Of a stretch of 64,000 nucleotides of DNA, positions 53,632 to 61,828 are shown in pieces. The position numbers and the translations under genes were made by a program. Below the pieces are notes generated by a model. It did not search any database. It had not been told where the DNA came from and worked only from the letters and a program-made list of their open reading frames with translations. Origin of the DNA: UBA11606 sp964504305 (GTDB lineage: Bacteria; Actinomycetota; Acidimicrobiia; Acidimicrobiales; Aldehydirespiratoraceae); the NCBI GenBank assembly GCA_964504305.1, contig CAZDEB010000001.1:124001-188000 (forward strand), given 5' to 3'. Position 1 is the stretch's first letter; each line of letters begins with the position of its first letter.

Positions 53632-55487
53632 TCTGGCTCCTCGAATGTGATGAGAACTTGTTTGGATTCGACTTGATCGCCGGGTTTGACTCGCACTTCG
53701 CCAACAATGCCGGCCCCGCCGGCGGTGAGGGTGTGCAGCATCTTCATTGCTTCGATCACGATCAACGCCGCGGTGCCGTCGACCTCGTCGCCCGGCGCAC
53801 AAAGGACTTCGGCCACCACGGCCGGGAACGGTGCGGTCACGGCCCCCGCCGATCCATGACCGCCTGTCGATGTCGGTGCCCATCGTTGGATGCGAGACAC
53901 GGTCCGCAGCGTGTGGGACTGGCCGCGACGGTTGACCACGATCGCGCCGGTTGGATCGGTGAGGTGGATCGCGGGGCTGGTGTCGGGCTCGGAGATCTCG
54001 AAAGTGTCACCAGTGAGGTCTTCGAGGACAACCGCCGTTTGCGGCGAGTGCGGGGTGAAACGACGCGGCCCCTGCGCCGACCATGGTCCCGATGTTCGAC
54101 GAGTTTGTTTGACGACGGCCGCGGCGATCGCCGCGGCTCCGGCTGCGTTGTAGTCCGACGGCAGTTCGGTGTCGTCCAGAAAGCGGGTGGTCACCCGACC
54201 GTCGATGATCGGGGTTTGGTCGGTTAGCCAACGGTGAAAGCCCGCGTTTGTGGTGATGCCACCCGTGAGCAGACCATCAAGAGCCGCTCGCAGTTTTGCC
54301 AACGCGGCGGGTCGAGTCGGGGCGTGCACTATCAACTTGGCCAGCATCGGGTCGTAGTGCGGCGTGATGGTCGAGCCGACCTCGATCCCCGAGTCCCAGC
54401 GGACCCCCGGTGGGACTTCCAAAGCCGTCACGTGGCCGAGTTGGGGGGCAAAGCCGTTAGCGGCGTCCTCGGCGTTGATCCTGGCCTCGATGGCGTGGCC
54501 GCGGCGGTTGACATCGTCAGCGGTGATCGCCAACGCCGCGCCCGTAGCGACCCTGATCTGTAGAGCCACCAGGTCGAGCCCGGTGACTGCCTCGGTGACA
54601 GGGTGCTCGACTTGCAGGCGAGTGTTCATCTCGAGAAAAAAGAAGTCGCCGGTGTCGTCGTCGACGACAAACTCGACAGTGCCGGCCGAGTCGTAACCAA
54701 TCGACTCGGCCAGGCGCACCGCGGCCTCGCGTAGACCAGTGGTGGTTGAGGGTGGGAGGTTCGGAGCCGGTGCTTCCTCCATCAGTTTTTGATAACGCCG
54801 CTGGACCGAACATTCGCGGGTGCCCAGATCGACGACGGTGCCGTGCTGGTCGCCGATGACCTGGACCTCGACATGGCGGGGTCTGGTGATGAACCGCTCG
54901 ACGAGAACTCGGCCATCTCCGAAAGAACGTTCGGCTTCACTGACTGCTTCGTGCAGTGCCCGGTCGAAGTCCTCGGTCTGGTCGGCGATGCGGATTCCTT
55001 TGCCCCCGCCACCCGCCGCGGCCTTCACCAAAATCGGGAAACCGATTCGTTCGGCGGCCGTCCTCAGCTCGGTGGGATCCTGGCTGGCATCGAAACCGGG
55101 AATGATCGGGACCCGCGCCTCGGCAGCCAGTCGTCGAGCCTCGATCTTGGACCCCATGGTGGCGATCGCCGCGGGGCGAGGTCCGATCCAAACCAGGCCC
55201 GCATCGAGAACGGCTTGCGCAAAATCGGCGTTCTCGGACAAGAATCCGTAACCGGGGTGCAAGGCGGTGGCCCCCGTTTGCTTCGCAACGGCGAGCAGAC
55301 GCTCGACCGACAAATACGATTGTCGAAGATCGGCCGGACCGAGAAGTGCCGCCTCGTCGGCATCGGTGGTGAACGGCGCCCCCAAGTCGGGTTCGGCGTA
55401 AACGGCAATGGTGTGGTGACCTTCGGTGCGTGCGGTGCGGATGATCCGGCGGGCGATTTCGCCGCGGTTGGCAATCAGAATTCGCAT
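53628..55487 (-). CDS. Acyl-CoA carboxylase alpha subunit (biotin carboxylase and BCCP)
   Basis: A 619-residue alpha subunit. The biotin carboxylase part begins MRILIANRGEIARRI and has the ATP-grasp loop GGGGKGIRI, EMNTRLQVEHPVTEAVTGLD and the C-terminal block GHAIEARINAEDAANGF. The C-terminal biotinyl domain has the lysine in IEAMKMLHTL. It carboxylates biotin with ATP and bicarbonate. ATG 55487 starts at the family methionine; an upstream extension reads in the previous gene. It lies four bases after the carboxyltransferase stop and overlaps the dehydrogenase start. Together with that subunit it forms a methylcrotonyl-, propionyl- or geranyl-CoA carboxylase. Confidence 0.93.
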   Translation of the reverse strand: MRILIANRGEIARRIIRTARTEGHHTIAVYAEPDLGAPFTTDADEAALLGPADLRQSYLSVERLLAVAKQTGATALHPGYGFLSENADFAQAVLDAGLVWIGPRPAAIATMGSKIEARRLAAEARVPIIPGFDASQDPTELRTAAERIGFPILVKAAAGGGGKGIRIADQTEDFDRALHEAVSEAERSFGDGRVLVERFITRPRHVEVQVIGDQHGTVVDLGTRECSVQRRYQKLMEEAPAPNLPPSTTTGLREAAVRLAESIGYDSAGTVEFVVDDDTGDFFFLEMNTRLQVEHPVTEAVTGLDLVALQIRVATGAALAITADDVNRRGHAIEARINAEDAANGFAPQLGHVTALEVPPGVRWDSGIEVGSTITPHYDPMLAKLIVHAPTRPAALAKLRAALDGLLTGGITTNAGFHRWLTDQTPIIDGRVTTRFLDDTELPSDYNAAGAAAIAAAVVKQTRRTSGPWSAQGPRRFTPHSPQTAVVLEDLTGDTFEISEPDTSPAIHLTDPTGAIVVNRRGQSHTLRTVSRIQRWAPTSTGGHGSAGAVTAPFPAVVAEVLCAPGDEVDGTAALIVIEAMKMLHTLTAGGAGIVGEVRVKPGDQVESKQVLITFEEPE

Positions 55488-55491
55488 CAGG

Positions 55492-57114
55492 TCACATCCG
55501 GTAAACGAGACCGGGACCGGGGGCCGGCTCGGGCTGACGGGCCGCGAGGGCAAGGCACAGGCCAAGGGCGTCGCGGGTATCGACTGGATCGATCAGACCA
55601 TCGTCCCACAGCCTCGACGTGGCGTAGTAGGGATCGGACTGGGTTTCGTACTGATTGCGAACCTCGGCCCGCAACGCGGCGATCTGCTCGTCGGTGGTGT
55701 CGTCGCCTTTCATTCCGCCGAGCCGGATGTCGACCAGGACGGTCTCGGCCGTGTCGGCGGCCATCGTGGCGATGCGACTGTTGGGCCACGCAAACAAGAA
55801 GCGAGGATTGAACCCTCGCCCGCACATCCCGTAGTTGCCGGCGCCGTACGCGCCACCAGTGAGGATGGTGTATCGCGGCACGGTCGCGTTGGCTACCGCC
55901 GCCACCATCTTGGCGCCGTTCTTGGCAATGCCCCCAGCTTCGGAATCTCGCCCCACCATGTAGCCCGAGGTGTTTTGCAAGAACACCAACGGAACCCGAC
56001 GCTGCTCGCACAGTTCGATGAAGTGGGTGGCTTTGAGCGCCGACTCGCTGAAGATGATGCCGTTGTTGGCGATGATGCCAACCAAGTGACCCCAGATTCG
56101 GGCAAAGCCGGTGACGATCGACGCGCCCCACTCGGGCTTGAAAGGGGCGAACTCCGATCCGTCGACCAGCCGAGCGATGATCTCGGTGGCGTCAAAGGGG
56201 ATCCGGTCGTCGGCGCTCACGATGCCGTACAGCTCGGTGGCGTCATAGAGCGGAGGCCGGGGCTCGGCCCAGTCGACCCAACCGGTACGGGCTTCGACGG
56301 TTCGTTGGTTGGTGGTTTCGCAAATCTCGCGGAGCTTGCCGTAGGCCTCGGACTCCGATGCCGCCATGTAGTCGCTCACCCCCGACACTCGGGTGTGTAG
56401 CTCGGCGCCGCCCAAGTCGTCTGGTTCGATGACTTCGCCCAGGGCCGCTTTGACGATGGGCGGGCCTCCCAGGAAGATCCGGCCGATCCCCTCGACCATG
56501 ATCACTTCGTCGCTCAACGCCGGCACGTACGCGCCGCCGGCCGTGCAGCCTCCGAGCACCACCGAAAGCTGAGGAAGGCCTCTGGCCGACAGCCGAGCCT
56601 GGCGGTAGAAACTGCCGCCGAAGTGGTCCTTGTCGGGGAAGATCTCGTCTTGCATCGGCAAGAACGCGCCGCCCGAATCGACGAGGTAAATAACGCCGAG
56701 CTGGTTCTCGTCGGCGATCTCTTGGGCCCGCACGTGTTTCTTGATGGCGATGGGCAACAACGATCCGCCCTTGACGGTGGCGTCGTTGGCAATAAATACC
56801 CAAGGGACGCCGTGGACGGTGCCGATGCCGGTCACGATCCCTCCACCCGGGGCGGCGTCGTCGTACTGCCCGAATCCCGAGAGGGTCGAGAACTCGAGGA
56901 AGGGAGTGTCGTTGTCGATCACCATGTCGATGCGGTCCCGCACCATCACCTTGCCGCGTGACAGGTGTCTCTCGATCGACCGTGCCCGACCGTGGCCACC
57001 GTCGATCGCGACTTGGTTGCGCTCGGTGAGGGTGGCGATTAGTTCGCCATAGGCGGTGGCGTTGTCGGCAAATGTTGCCGAGCCGGTGTCGATTTGTGAG
57101 TCGATCGGTCTCAT
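55492..57114 (-). CDS. Acyl-CoA carboxylase beta subunit (carboxyltransferase)
   Basis: A 540-residue carboxyltransferase of the methylcrotonyl-/propionyl-CoA carboxylase type. GGGIVTGIGTVHGVPWVFIA, FIANDATVKGGSLLPIAIKK, LSVVLGGCTAGGAYVPALSD (N-lobe substrate site) and FLQNTSGYMVGRDSEAGGIA, TILTGGAYGAGNYGMCG (C-lobe) are present. It transfers carboxyl from biotin to the acyl-CoA. The block AGGAY with a following NTxG-type loop is typical of MCC-beta-like enzymes. ATG 57114 overlaps the TetR stop by four bases. The next gene is the alpha subunit, so the enzyme is complete here. Confidence 0.92.
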   Translation of the reverse strand: MRPIDSQIDTGSATFADNATAYGELIATLTERNQVAIDGGHGRARSIERHLSRGKVMVRDRIDMVIDNDTPFLEFSTLSGFGQYDDAAPGGGIVTGIGTVHGVPWVFIANDATVKGGSLLPIAIKKHVRAQEIADENQLGVIYLVDSGGAFLPMQDEIFPDKDHFGGSFYRQARLSARGLPQLSVVLGGCTAGGAYVPALSDEVIMVEGIGRIFLGGPPIVKAALGEVIEPDDLGGAELHTRVSGVSDYMAASESEAYGKLREICETTNQRTVEARTGWVDWAEPRPPLYDATELYGIVSADDRIPFDATEIIARLVDGSEFAPFKPEWGASIVTGFARIWGHLVGIIANNGIIFSESALKATHFIELCEQRRVPLVFLQNTSGYMVGRDSEAGGIAKNGAKMVAAVANATVPRYTILTGGAYGAGNYGMCGRGFNPRFLFAWPNSRIATMAADTAETVLVDIRLGGMKGDDTTDEQIAALRAEVRNQYETQSDPYYATSRLWDDGLIDPVDTRDALGLCLALAARQPEPAPGPGLVYRM

Positions 57115-57674
57115 GCTGCGACGCCTTTCCAGAATTGTTGTGAAATGACTTCGGACAACTCGTCGAGGTTGCCCCGCTGGGTGTCGAACCATTCGACCGA
57201 GGTGTTCATGGCCCCGAACAACGTGAGTCTCGAGAGTCCGATTGGCGTTGACGCGGCGATGGCGCCGTCGGTGGCGAACTCGTCTAGCAGCGCAGTCCAG
57301 CGGGCCTCGTAGGCATCGCGATGGGGCACGATCGTGGCGTGGACTTCGGGGGCTGCGGTGCGAAAGGCCGTTACATGGGCCGCGGTGTACGGGCCGTTCT
57401 CGAACAGCGCACCGAGGTGGGCTCGGACATGGGCCGCCAGGCGGGCGTGGGAGGATTGCCCCCGAGATTCGTTGGCGGCCTGATCAAAAGCGGCCATCAT
57501 CACGTCGATGCCCTGCTGAAAGATTGTCTCGACCAACTGATCCTTGGATGTGAAGTGGTAGTAGAGCGACCCGGCTTTGACGCCGACTTCGTCGGCAATT
57601 TGACGAAGTGACACCCCATCGATCCCCTTTTCGAGCACGAGCGTTGCCGTGACGTCCAAGATCCGTTGCCGCAT
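57111..57674 (-). CDS. TetR family regulator of the carboxylase operon
   Basis: A 187-residue TetR-type repressor. The HTH is DGVSLRQIADEVGVKAGSLYYHF, followed by the ligand-binding helices. ATG 57674 starts MRQRILDVTATLVLEKG, the normal family N-terminus; the 37-codon extension is dropped. It is the first gene of the minus-strand operon and its TGA overlaps the carboxyltransferase start (ATGA). A near-perfect 20-bp palindrome is 13 bases upstream, so the repressor most likely controls itself and the carboxylase and dehydrogenase genes, sensing an acyl-CoA. The ligand is inferred. Confidence 0.9.
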   Translation of the reverse strand: MRQRILDVTATLVLEKGIDGVSLRQIADEVGVKAGSLYYHFTSKDQLVETIFQQGIDVMMAAFDQAANESRGQSSHARLAAHVRAHLGALFENGPYTAAHVTAFRTAAPEVHATIVPHRDAYEARWTALLDEFATDGAIAASTPIGLSRLTLFGAMNTSVEWFDTQRGNLDELSEVISQQFWKGVAA

Positions 57675-57687
57675 ACCTCGACAACCG

Positions 57688-57707
57688 TACCTAACGGTCG
57701 TTAGGTA
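57688..57707. promoter_or_regulatory. TetR operator palindrome upstream of carboxylase operon
   Basis: TACCTAACGGTCGTTAGGTA has nine of ten pairs matching around the centre. It lies just before the TetR gene start at 57674, the standard place for an autoregulated TetR operator, and would cover the promoter of the whole minus-strand operon. Confidence 0.75.
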
Positions 57708-57730
57708 GGCAAGGAAATTGTGGGCAAAAC

Positions 57731-57780
57731 CGAACCGGTGGGAACCGAGCGGGCCAAGCCCATCAGTCCCCACCGGTTCG
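57731..57780 (-). terminator. Inverted repeat, probable terminator of the lipoprotein gene
   Basis: Twelve-base arms CGAACCGGTGGG (57731-57742) and CCCACCGGTTCG (57769-57780) pair perfectly around a 26-base loop. On the minus strand it begins 37 bases after the substrate-binding protein stop and is followed by GTTTTG, a weak T stretch. It also separates that gene from the TetR operator. Because the T run is short, it could instead be a regulatory hairpin. Confidence 0.6.
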
Positions 57781-57816
57781 ATCAATAAAAGTGCCAGTTG
57801 GTTGGCTCGGTGTTGG

Positions 57817-59256
57817 TTACTGGTAGGCGTCGAGGAGCTCGGTCACAGGTGACAAACCGCCGTCACCGAGGGTGCTGTCGTACTCCGACAACCGCAGGCC
57901 GTCCGAAGCGCCACGCTTGTCGGGTGACAACGACGCGGGACCGACGCCGGGGATCTGGAAGTCGTCGAAGGCTGGGCCGTAGGCCGCATCGCCGAACGTG
58001 GTCGGGGTCAGATCGCCGCCCGCCGCGGTGGCGATCTGCTCGAAGATTGACAGCACATGGCAGTAGCGGCGAAGGGGGTTGAACCAGTTCTCCTGGTCCG
58101 CTTCGTAGCTGGTTGGCAGGCGAAGGTCGGCATCGGCAACCCGGGCGACAACGGGGTCGACGCACTGGCTCTGGAATTCGGGTGATTCCCAGATCTCGTC
58201 GTCGGTCGCACCAGTCGTGGTAAGCACGCCGTCGGCGATGGACTTGTCGATGATCGTCGCACCAAGATTGGCCAAGCCGCCGGAGTCGTTGGACCAAATG
58301 TCGATCGTGCCGCTAAGGCCGGCGGCGCCGGCGCCGCGGATAGATGCCGACGGAGTACCGAAGATCATCAGTGCGGTCGCGCCGCTCGACTTGAATCGTT
58401 CGAAGGCCACTTCGAGCTCTTGGTCCTGAGCAACGGTATCGCCGTCGGTCGCTTCGATAATTGCGCTACCAACGACCTCTATGCCTCGGGCATCGAGTTC
58501 GTCGAGCACACCCTGTTCTTCGTCGGCCGCCGCGGCTCCACCCATCGTGAACACCTTGGCGCCGTCGGCACGGCCGGTCTGCTCGAGCAGGTTGAGCAGG
58601 CTACGAGTCTGAAAATCGCCGGTAGGGGCGGTATGGAACCATGGCACGGTGACGCCGTCGAGTTCGTCGCCGGTGATCTCGCCACCGATCATGATGGTTT
58701 CGTTGGTTCCGGGAATACAGGGATCGGCGGTGCCGGCCGGGCCCACGAAGCCGCCCAGGTTGGCGAAAATCTCGTTGTCCTGCGTTAGGAGCGCGCAGGA
58801 ACGTTCGGCGTCGGTCGGGTCGAGGGCGCTGTAGAAGTCGTAGATCCCTTCGACCATCCGCCCGTTGATCCCGCCCCGGTCGTTGAGATCGGCGATCAAT
58901 GCTTCCCACACTGCCTGTTGGTCACCCCAGCCTGCAGGCGAGAGTCCAAGACCGGTGAGCTCCGCGAAGTCGAGCATGGTCATGCCGAGAGTGATGGTGT
59001 CGGCGGTTACGCCACGCCACGAGTCGGTTAGAACGATTGGTTCGGGCTCGGGTTCGGGTTCGTCGGCCGCGGTGTCGTCGGCGGCGGCGGTGTCGTCGGC
59101 GGCGGTGTCGTCGGCTGCGGGTTCGTCGGCCGCGGTGTCGTCAGTGGTCGTAGTGTCAGCCGAATCGTCGTTACTGACACAAGCGGCGGTGAGCAGCGTG
59201 AACGTGGCTAGCAAGGCGAGTAGCCGCCACCTGCTCTTGGTCTTGTGAGATGACAT
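57817..59256 (-). CDS. ABC transporter substrate-binding lipoprotein (branched-chain amino acid type)
   Basis: A 479-residue periplasmic-binding-protein-fold lipoprotein (type I, Leu/Ile/Val-like). LLALLATFTLLTAACVSNDD is a signal with lipobox LTAAC. Then comes an unusual acidic linker of repeated DDTAADE-type units ending in EPEPEPEP (about residues 28-75). The binding domain starts at GVTADTITLGMTMLDFAELT, with FANLGGFVGPAGTADPCIPG and FTMGGAAAADEEQGVLDELD further on. GGAGGGG lies before ATG 59256. No permease or ATPase gene is near, so it is an orphan component. Ligand unknown. Confidence 0.85.
   Translation of the reverse strand: MSSHKTKSRWRLLALLATFTLLTAACVSNDDSADTTTTDDTAADEPAADDTAADDTAAADDTAADEPEPEPEPIVLTDSWRGVTADTITLGMTMLDFAELTGLGLSPAGWGDQQAVWEALIADLNDRGGINGRMVEGIYDFYSALDPTDAERSCALLTQDNEIFANLGGFVGPAGTADPCIPGTNETIMIGGEITGDELDGVTVPWFHTAPTGDFQTRSLLNLLEQTGRADGAKVFTMGGAAAADEEQGVLDELDARGIEVVGSAIIEATDGDTVAQDQELEVAFERFKSSGATALMIFGTPSASIRGAGAAGLSGTIDIWSNDSGGLANLGATIIDKSIADGVLTTTGATDDEIWESPEFQSQCVDPVVARVADADLRLPTSYEADQENWFNPLRRYCHVLSIFEQIATAAGGDLTPTTFGDAAYGPAFDDFQIPGVGPASLSPDKRGASDGLRLSEYDSTLGDGGLSPVTELLDAYQ
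59041..59150 (-). repeat. Acidic low-complexity linker repeat in lipoprotein
   Basis: The coding DNA for the linker contains repeated units such as GTCGTCGGCGGC on the plus strand, encoding D-D-T-A-A and E-P. The length of such arrays often varies by slippage. It is part of the substrate-binding lipoprotein gene and not a separate element. Confidence 0.6.
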
Positions 59257-59305
59257 GATCCCCTCCATGGGTCGGGTCAAAGTTGGTACAGAGTCAAGCA
59301 GAAAT

Positions 59306-59320
59306 CTGACGGTCCGTCAG
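59306..59320. promoter_or_regulatory. Perfect 15-bp palindrome in divergent promoter region
   Basis: CTGACGGTCCGTCAG has perfect 7-bp arms around a central T. It lies between the divergent lipoprotein gene (minus) and the small conserved gene (plus), 49 bases from the former start and 28 from the latter. The shape is that of a TetR-type operator, and two TetR genes lie within 2 kb. Which protein binds is unknown. Confidence 0.6.
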
Positions 59321-59348
59321 GTTTCAATTTTCGTGCAACACTTTGATC

Positions 59349-59726
59349 ATGACAAAAGAGGGCGAAACGCTCACGCTGATTGGATGGACCGGTCCGTTCG
59401 ACGACGACGACAAGGACGCCAATTTCAAGGCCGAAATTGCCTCCCACGCCCATCTCGATCCGCTGGCCACGATCACGAACTTGAGCAACAGCATCGATGT
59501 CCCCGTCGGGGCCATCGTGCACTATGTCTGCGCTCGGTGGGCTACCGAGGGCAGCAGCGGGTTGCTCGAACTGGGGCCGCGCATGGCGCGCCGTTTGCGC
59601 GAGCCGTTCCGCGACGCCGAGGCGGCCGACTCCGACGACGCTCGCCTGGCCGCCTACGAACAAGTACGCCAGATGATCGAATGGCTCAACGTGCCGCTCG
59701 ACACGCCCGAGGCCTATCCGGATTGA
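59349..59726 (+). CDS. Small conserved protein, DUF6027-like
   Basis: A 125-residue acidic, mostly helical protein. WTGPFDDDDKDANFKAEIAS and VPVGAIVHYVCARWATEGSS are memorable blocks; I recall similar sequences annotated as DUF6027, but cannot confirm it. It has no signal or membrane span. The start may be ATG 59349 or TTG 59343. The promoter region holds a perfect palindrome. It is convergent with the SDR gene, separated by eight bases. Function unknown. Confidence 0.65.
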   Translation: MTKEGETLTLIGWTGPFDDDDKDANFKAEIASHAHLDPLATITNLSNSIDVPVGAIVHYVCARWATEGSSGLLELGPRMARRLREPFRDAEAADSDDARLAAYEQVRQMIEWLNVPLDTPEAYPD

Positions 59727-59734
59727 TCGGGTGA

Positions 59735-60481
59735 TCAGATGGGGGTCTGGGCGGTCAGGCCACCGTCGATCGTGAAACAGCTGCCCGATACAAAGCCGGA
59801 CTCCGCCGACGCCAGCCAGACCGCGAGAGCGGCGATGTCGGCGGGGGTGCCCATCCGGCCCACGGGGTGTTTGTCGATGGCGTCAGCCCTGGCGGCGACC
59901 GGATCGTCGGCCAACTCGAAGGCCGCGTCGGCGAGTGCGGTCAACACCCAACCGGGGCTTATGGCGTTGCAGCGGATGCCATCTCGACCGTGATCGGTGG
60001 CAATGGCGCGAGTCAGAGCGTGCACCGCGCCCTTCGATGCGTTGTAGATCGCCATCTGATGGTCGGCCACATTGCCGGCGACCGAACCGATGTTGATGAT
60101 TGATCCGCCGCTCGCCTGGGACTTCATCTGGCGAACCGCGGCGCGGCAACACGCGAATGTGCCGCCGACATTGACTCCCATTACTTGGTCGTATTCGTCG
60201 TCGCTGGTTTGATCGACGGTTTTTTCGATTTGAACGCCGGCGTTGTTGACAATCACGTCGAGCGTGCCACTGGAATCGGCCGCCGTGGAAATGAGGCGAT
60301 CACAATCGGCCGACGACGTGACGTCGGTACGAATCCAGGTGACGCCTTCGATGGTTACCTCGCGACGGCTCGCGGCAAAAACGGTCGCTCCTTCGTCGGC
60401 GAAACGGCGAGCGATGCCCTCGCCGATCCCGCTGCTCGCCCCGGTGACGATCGTGGTCAAGCCGTTTAGACGACCGACCAT
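59735..60481 (-). CDS. Short-chain dehydrogenase/reductase (SDR)
   Basis: A 248-residue classical SDR. TGASSGIG is the cofactor motif (TGxxxGxG), VNNAGV the NNAG block, IINIGSVAGNV holds the catalytic Ser region, and YNASKGAVHAL the YxxxK (Tyr and Lys). GFVSGSCFTIDGGLT is the C-terminal family block. It oxidises or reduces a secondary alcohol or ketone with NAD(P)H. ATG 60481 shares one base with the upstream TetR stop (TAATG), so they are coupled and the regulator may control the SDR. Confidence 0.91.
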   Translation of the reverse strand: MVGRLNGLTTIVTGASSGIGEGIARRFADEGATVFAASRREVTIEGVTWIRTDVTSSADCDRLISTAADSSGTLDVIVNNAGVQIEKTVDQTSDDEYDQVMGVNVGGTFACCRAAVRQMKSQASGGSIINIGSVAGNVADHQMAIYNASKGAVHALTRAIATDHGRDGIRCNAISPGWVLTALADAAFELADDPVAARADAIDKHPVGRMGTPADIAALAVWLASAESGFVSGSCFTIDGGLTAQTPI

Positions 60482-61068
60482 TACGCGTCGCCGTTGGGCA
60501 CGAGTCCGAGAGCAATGGATTCGCAGAGGCGGAGCCCCCGCTCGAGGTCGGATGGGTTGTGAAACCGTGCCCAGTTGAGCCATAGCCCGTTCTGCACAAC
60601 AACCAAATCGGTGGTCCGCTCGCTGATCACATCGTTCGTGGCATCAGGGCAGGCCTCGCTGATCGACTGCTGAAGCTGCGCGGCATAGTTCTGATAGAGC
60701 TCGAGTTCGGCGGCGCTAACTTGATCGTTGTTTCGTGACACCGCCCATATCGCAAACCAGAGCGCAAGATAATCGTCGGTTACGAACTCGCCGTCGTAGA
60801 ACGCCCGGATGGTGCTGCGCAGTCGGTCACGAGGATCGGCGCCCGCCTGCTCGGTACGGATCTTGGTGTAGTCCAGCAGGCGATCACACGAGAGCTGGAA
60901 GGCCGAAACGATTAGCCCCTCCTTGCCTTCGAAGTGATAGCTCAACAGGCCAAGCGAAACGTCGGCTTCTTCAGCGACCGCTCGCATACTGGTCGAGTCG
61001 ATGCCGTCGCGCACGATGATGTGCATCGCCGCGTCGAGGATTTGCTCCTGGGTTTCGGTGAACGTCAC
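60481..61068 (-). CDS. TetR/BetI-like transcriptional regulator
   Basis: A 195-residue TetR-type regulator with N-terminal HTH (DSTSMRAVAEEADVSLGLLSYHF) and a ligand domain of BetI-like length ending LRLCESIALGLVPNG. BetI proteins respond to choline; here the similarity is in HTH and size, so the ligand is not established. It overlaps the SDR gene by one base downstream and is 25 bases from the divergent nitroreductase gene. Either or both neighbours are candidate targets. Confidence 0.88.
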   Translation of the reverse strand: MTFTETQEQILDAAMHIIVRDGIDSTSMRAVAEEADVSLGLLSYHFEGKEGLIVSAFQLSCDRLLDYTKIRTEQAGADPRDRLRSTIRAFYDGEFVTDDYLALWFAIWAVSRNNDQVSAAELELYQNYAAQLQQSISEACPDATNDVISERTTDLVVVQNGLWLNWARFHNPSDLERGLRLCESIALGLVPNGDA

Positions 61069-61093
61069 ATACCCAGTGTGGCACCATCGCGGC

Positions 61094-61828
61094 GTGGATC
61101 ACATTGAGCCGACCTATGAATACCCGTATCCGCCCGATGTCCTCGCCGCCCAGTACCCGTTCAGGCCGCTGGGTTTCGAACGCCTCGAGGTCGACGAGAT
61201 GCGGCAGCGGGCCACCACGTTCGAGTCGTCGATGTTGCGTCGCCGTAGCCCTCGACTGTTCAGCGACCGGCCGGTGCCCCGTGACCTGATCGAGAGCGCC
61301 ATTAGGTCTGCGGCCAGTGCGCCTTCGGGCGCTCACAAGCAGCCGTGGCGATTCGTGGTTACTCAGTCGTCGGCCGTGAAGGCCGCGATTCGGGCTGCCG
61401 CCGAAGAAGAGGAGCGGGTCAATTATCTCGACAACCGTATGAACGCCGAGTGGCAGAGCGCCCTCGCTCCGATCGGCACCGATCATCACAAGGAGTTTCT
61501 CGAGATCGCGCCGTGGATCGTGGTGCTGTTCGAGCAGCGATACGAACAATTGTCTGACGGCCGACGACGCAAGAACTATTACGTGAAGGAATCGGTCGGA
61601 ATCGCGGCCGGAATGTTCATCACTGCTGTGCACCAGATGGGGCTGGCCACACTGACTCATACGCCAACCCCGATGGCTTTTTTGACGCGGGTGTTGGGTC
61701 GACCGGAGAACGAGCGGCCGTTCATCATGTTTCCGGTCGGGTATCCGTTGCCGGGCGTCCGGGTGCCAGACTTTGACCGCAAATCCCTCGACGAGGTGAT
61801 GGTAGAAGTCGACCAGATCGAGGGCTAG
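61094..61828 (+). CDS. Nitroreductase family protein
   Basis: A 244-residue FMN-binding oxidoreductase. RRRSPRLFSDRPVPRDLIES and SAPSGAHKQPWRFVVTQSS are the usual NfsA/NfsB-like flavin-binding regions; ESVGIAAGMFITAVHQMGLA and PENERPFIMFPVGYPLPG are later blocks. Family members reduce nitro groups, dehalogenate iodotyrosine or act on flavins; GAHKQPW is like the iodotyrosine-deiodinase type. The start is set at GTG 61094, with GTG 61076 possible. Its end overlaps the convergent sulfatase by four bases. Confidence 0.86.
   Translation: MDHIEPTYEYPYPPDVLAAQYPFRPLGFERLEVDEMRQRATTFESSMLRRRSPRLFSDRPVPRDLIESAIRSAASAPSGAHKQPWRFVVTQSSAVKAAIRAAAEEEERVNYLDNRMNAEWQSALAPIGTDHHKEFLEIAPWIVVLFEQRYEQLSDGRRRKNYYVKESVGIAAGMFITAVHQMGLATLTHTPTPMAFLTRVLGRPENERPFIMFPVGYPLPGVRVPDFDRKSLDEVMVEVDQIEG

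Noticed and set aside
59041..59150. Repeated GTCGTCGGC units considered as a repeat array or CRISPR.
   Set aside because: They encode an in-frame acidic linker of a lipoprotein and have no spacer structure.
61069..61093. CACA-N7-TGTG pattern between the TetR and nitroreductase genes considered as an operator.
   Set aside because: Arms are only four bases and lie next to the start codon; too weak to call.
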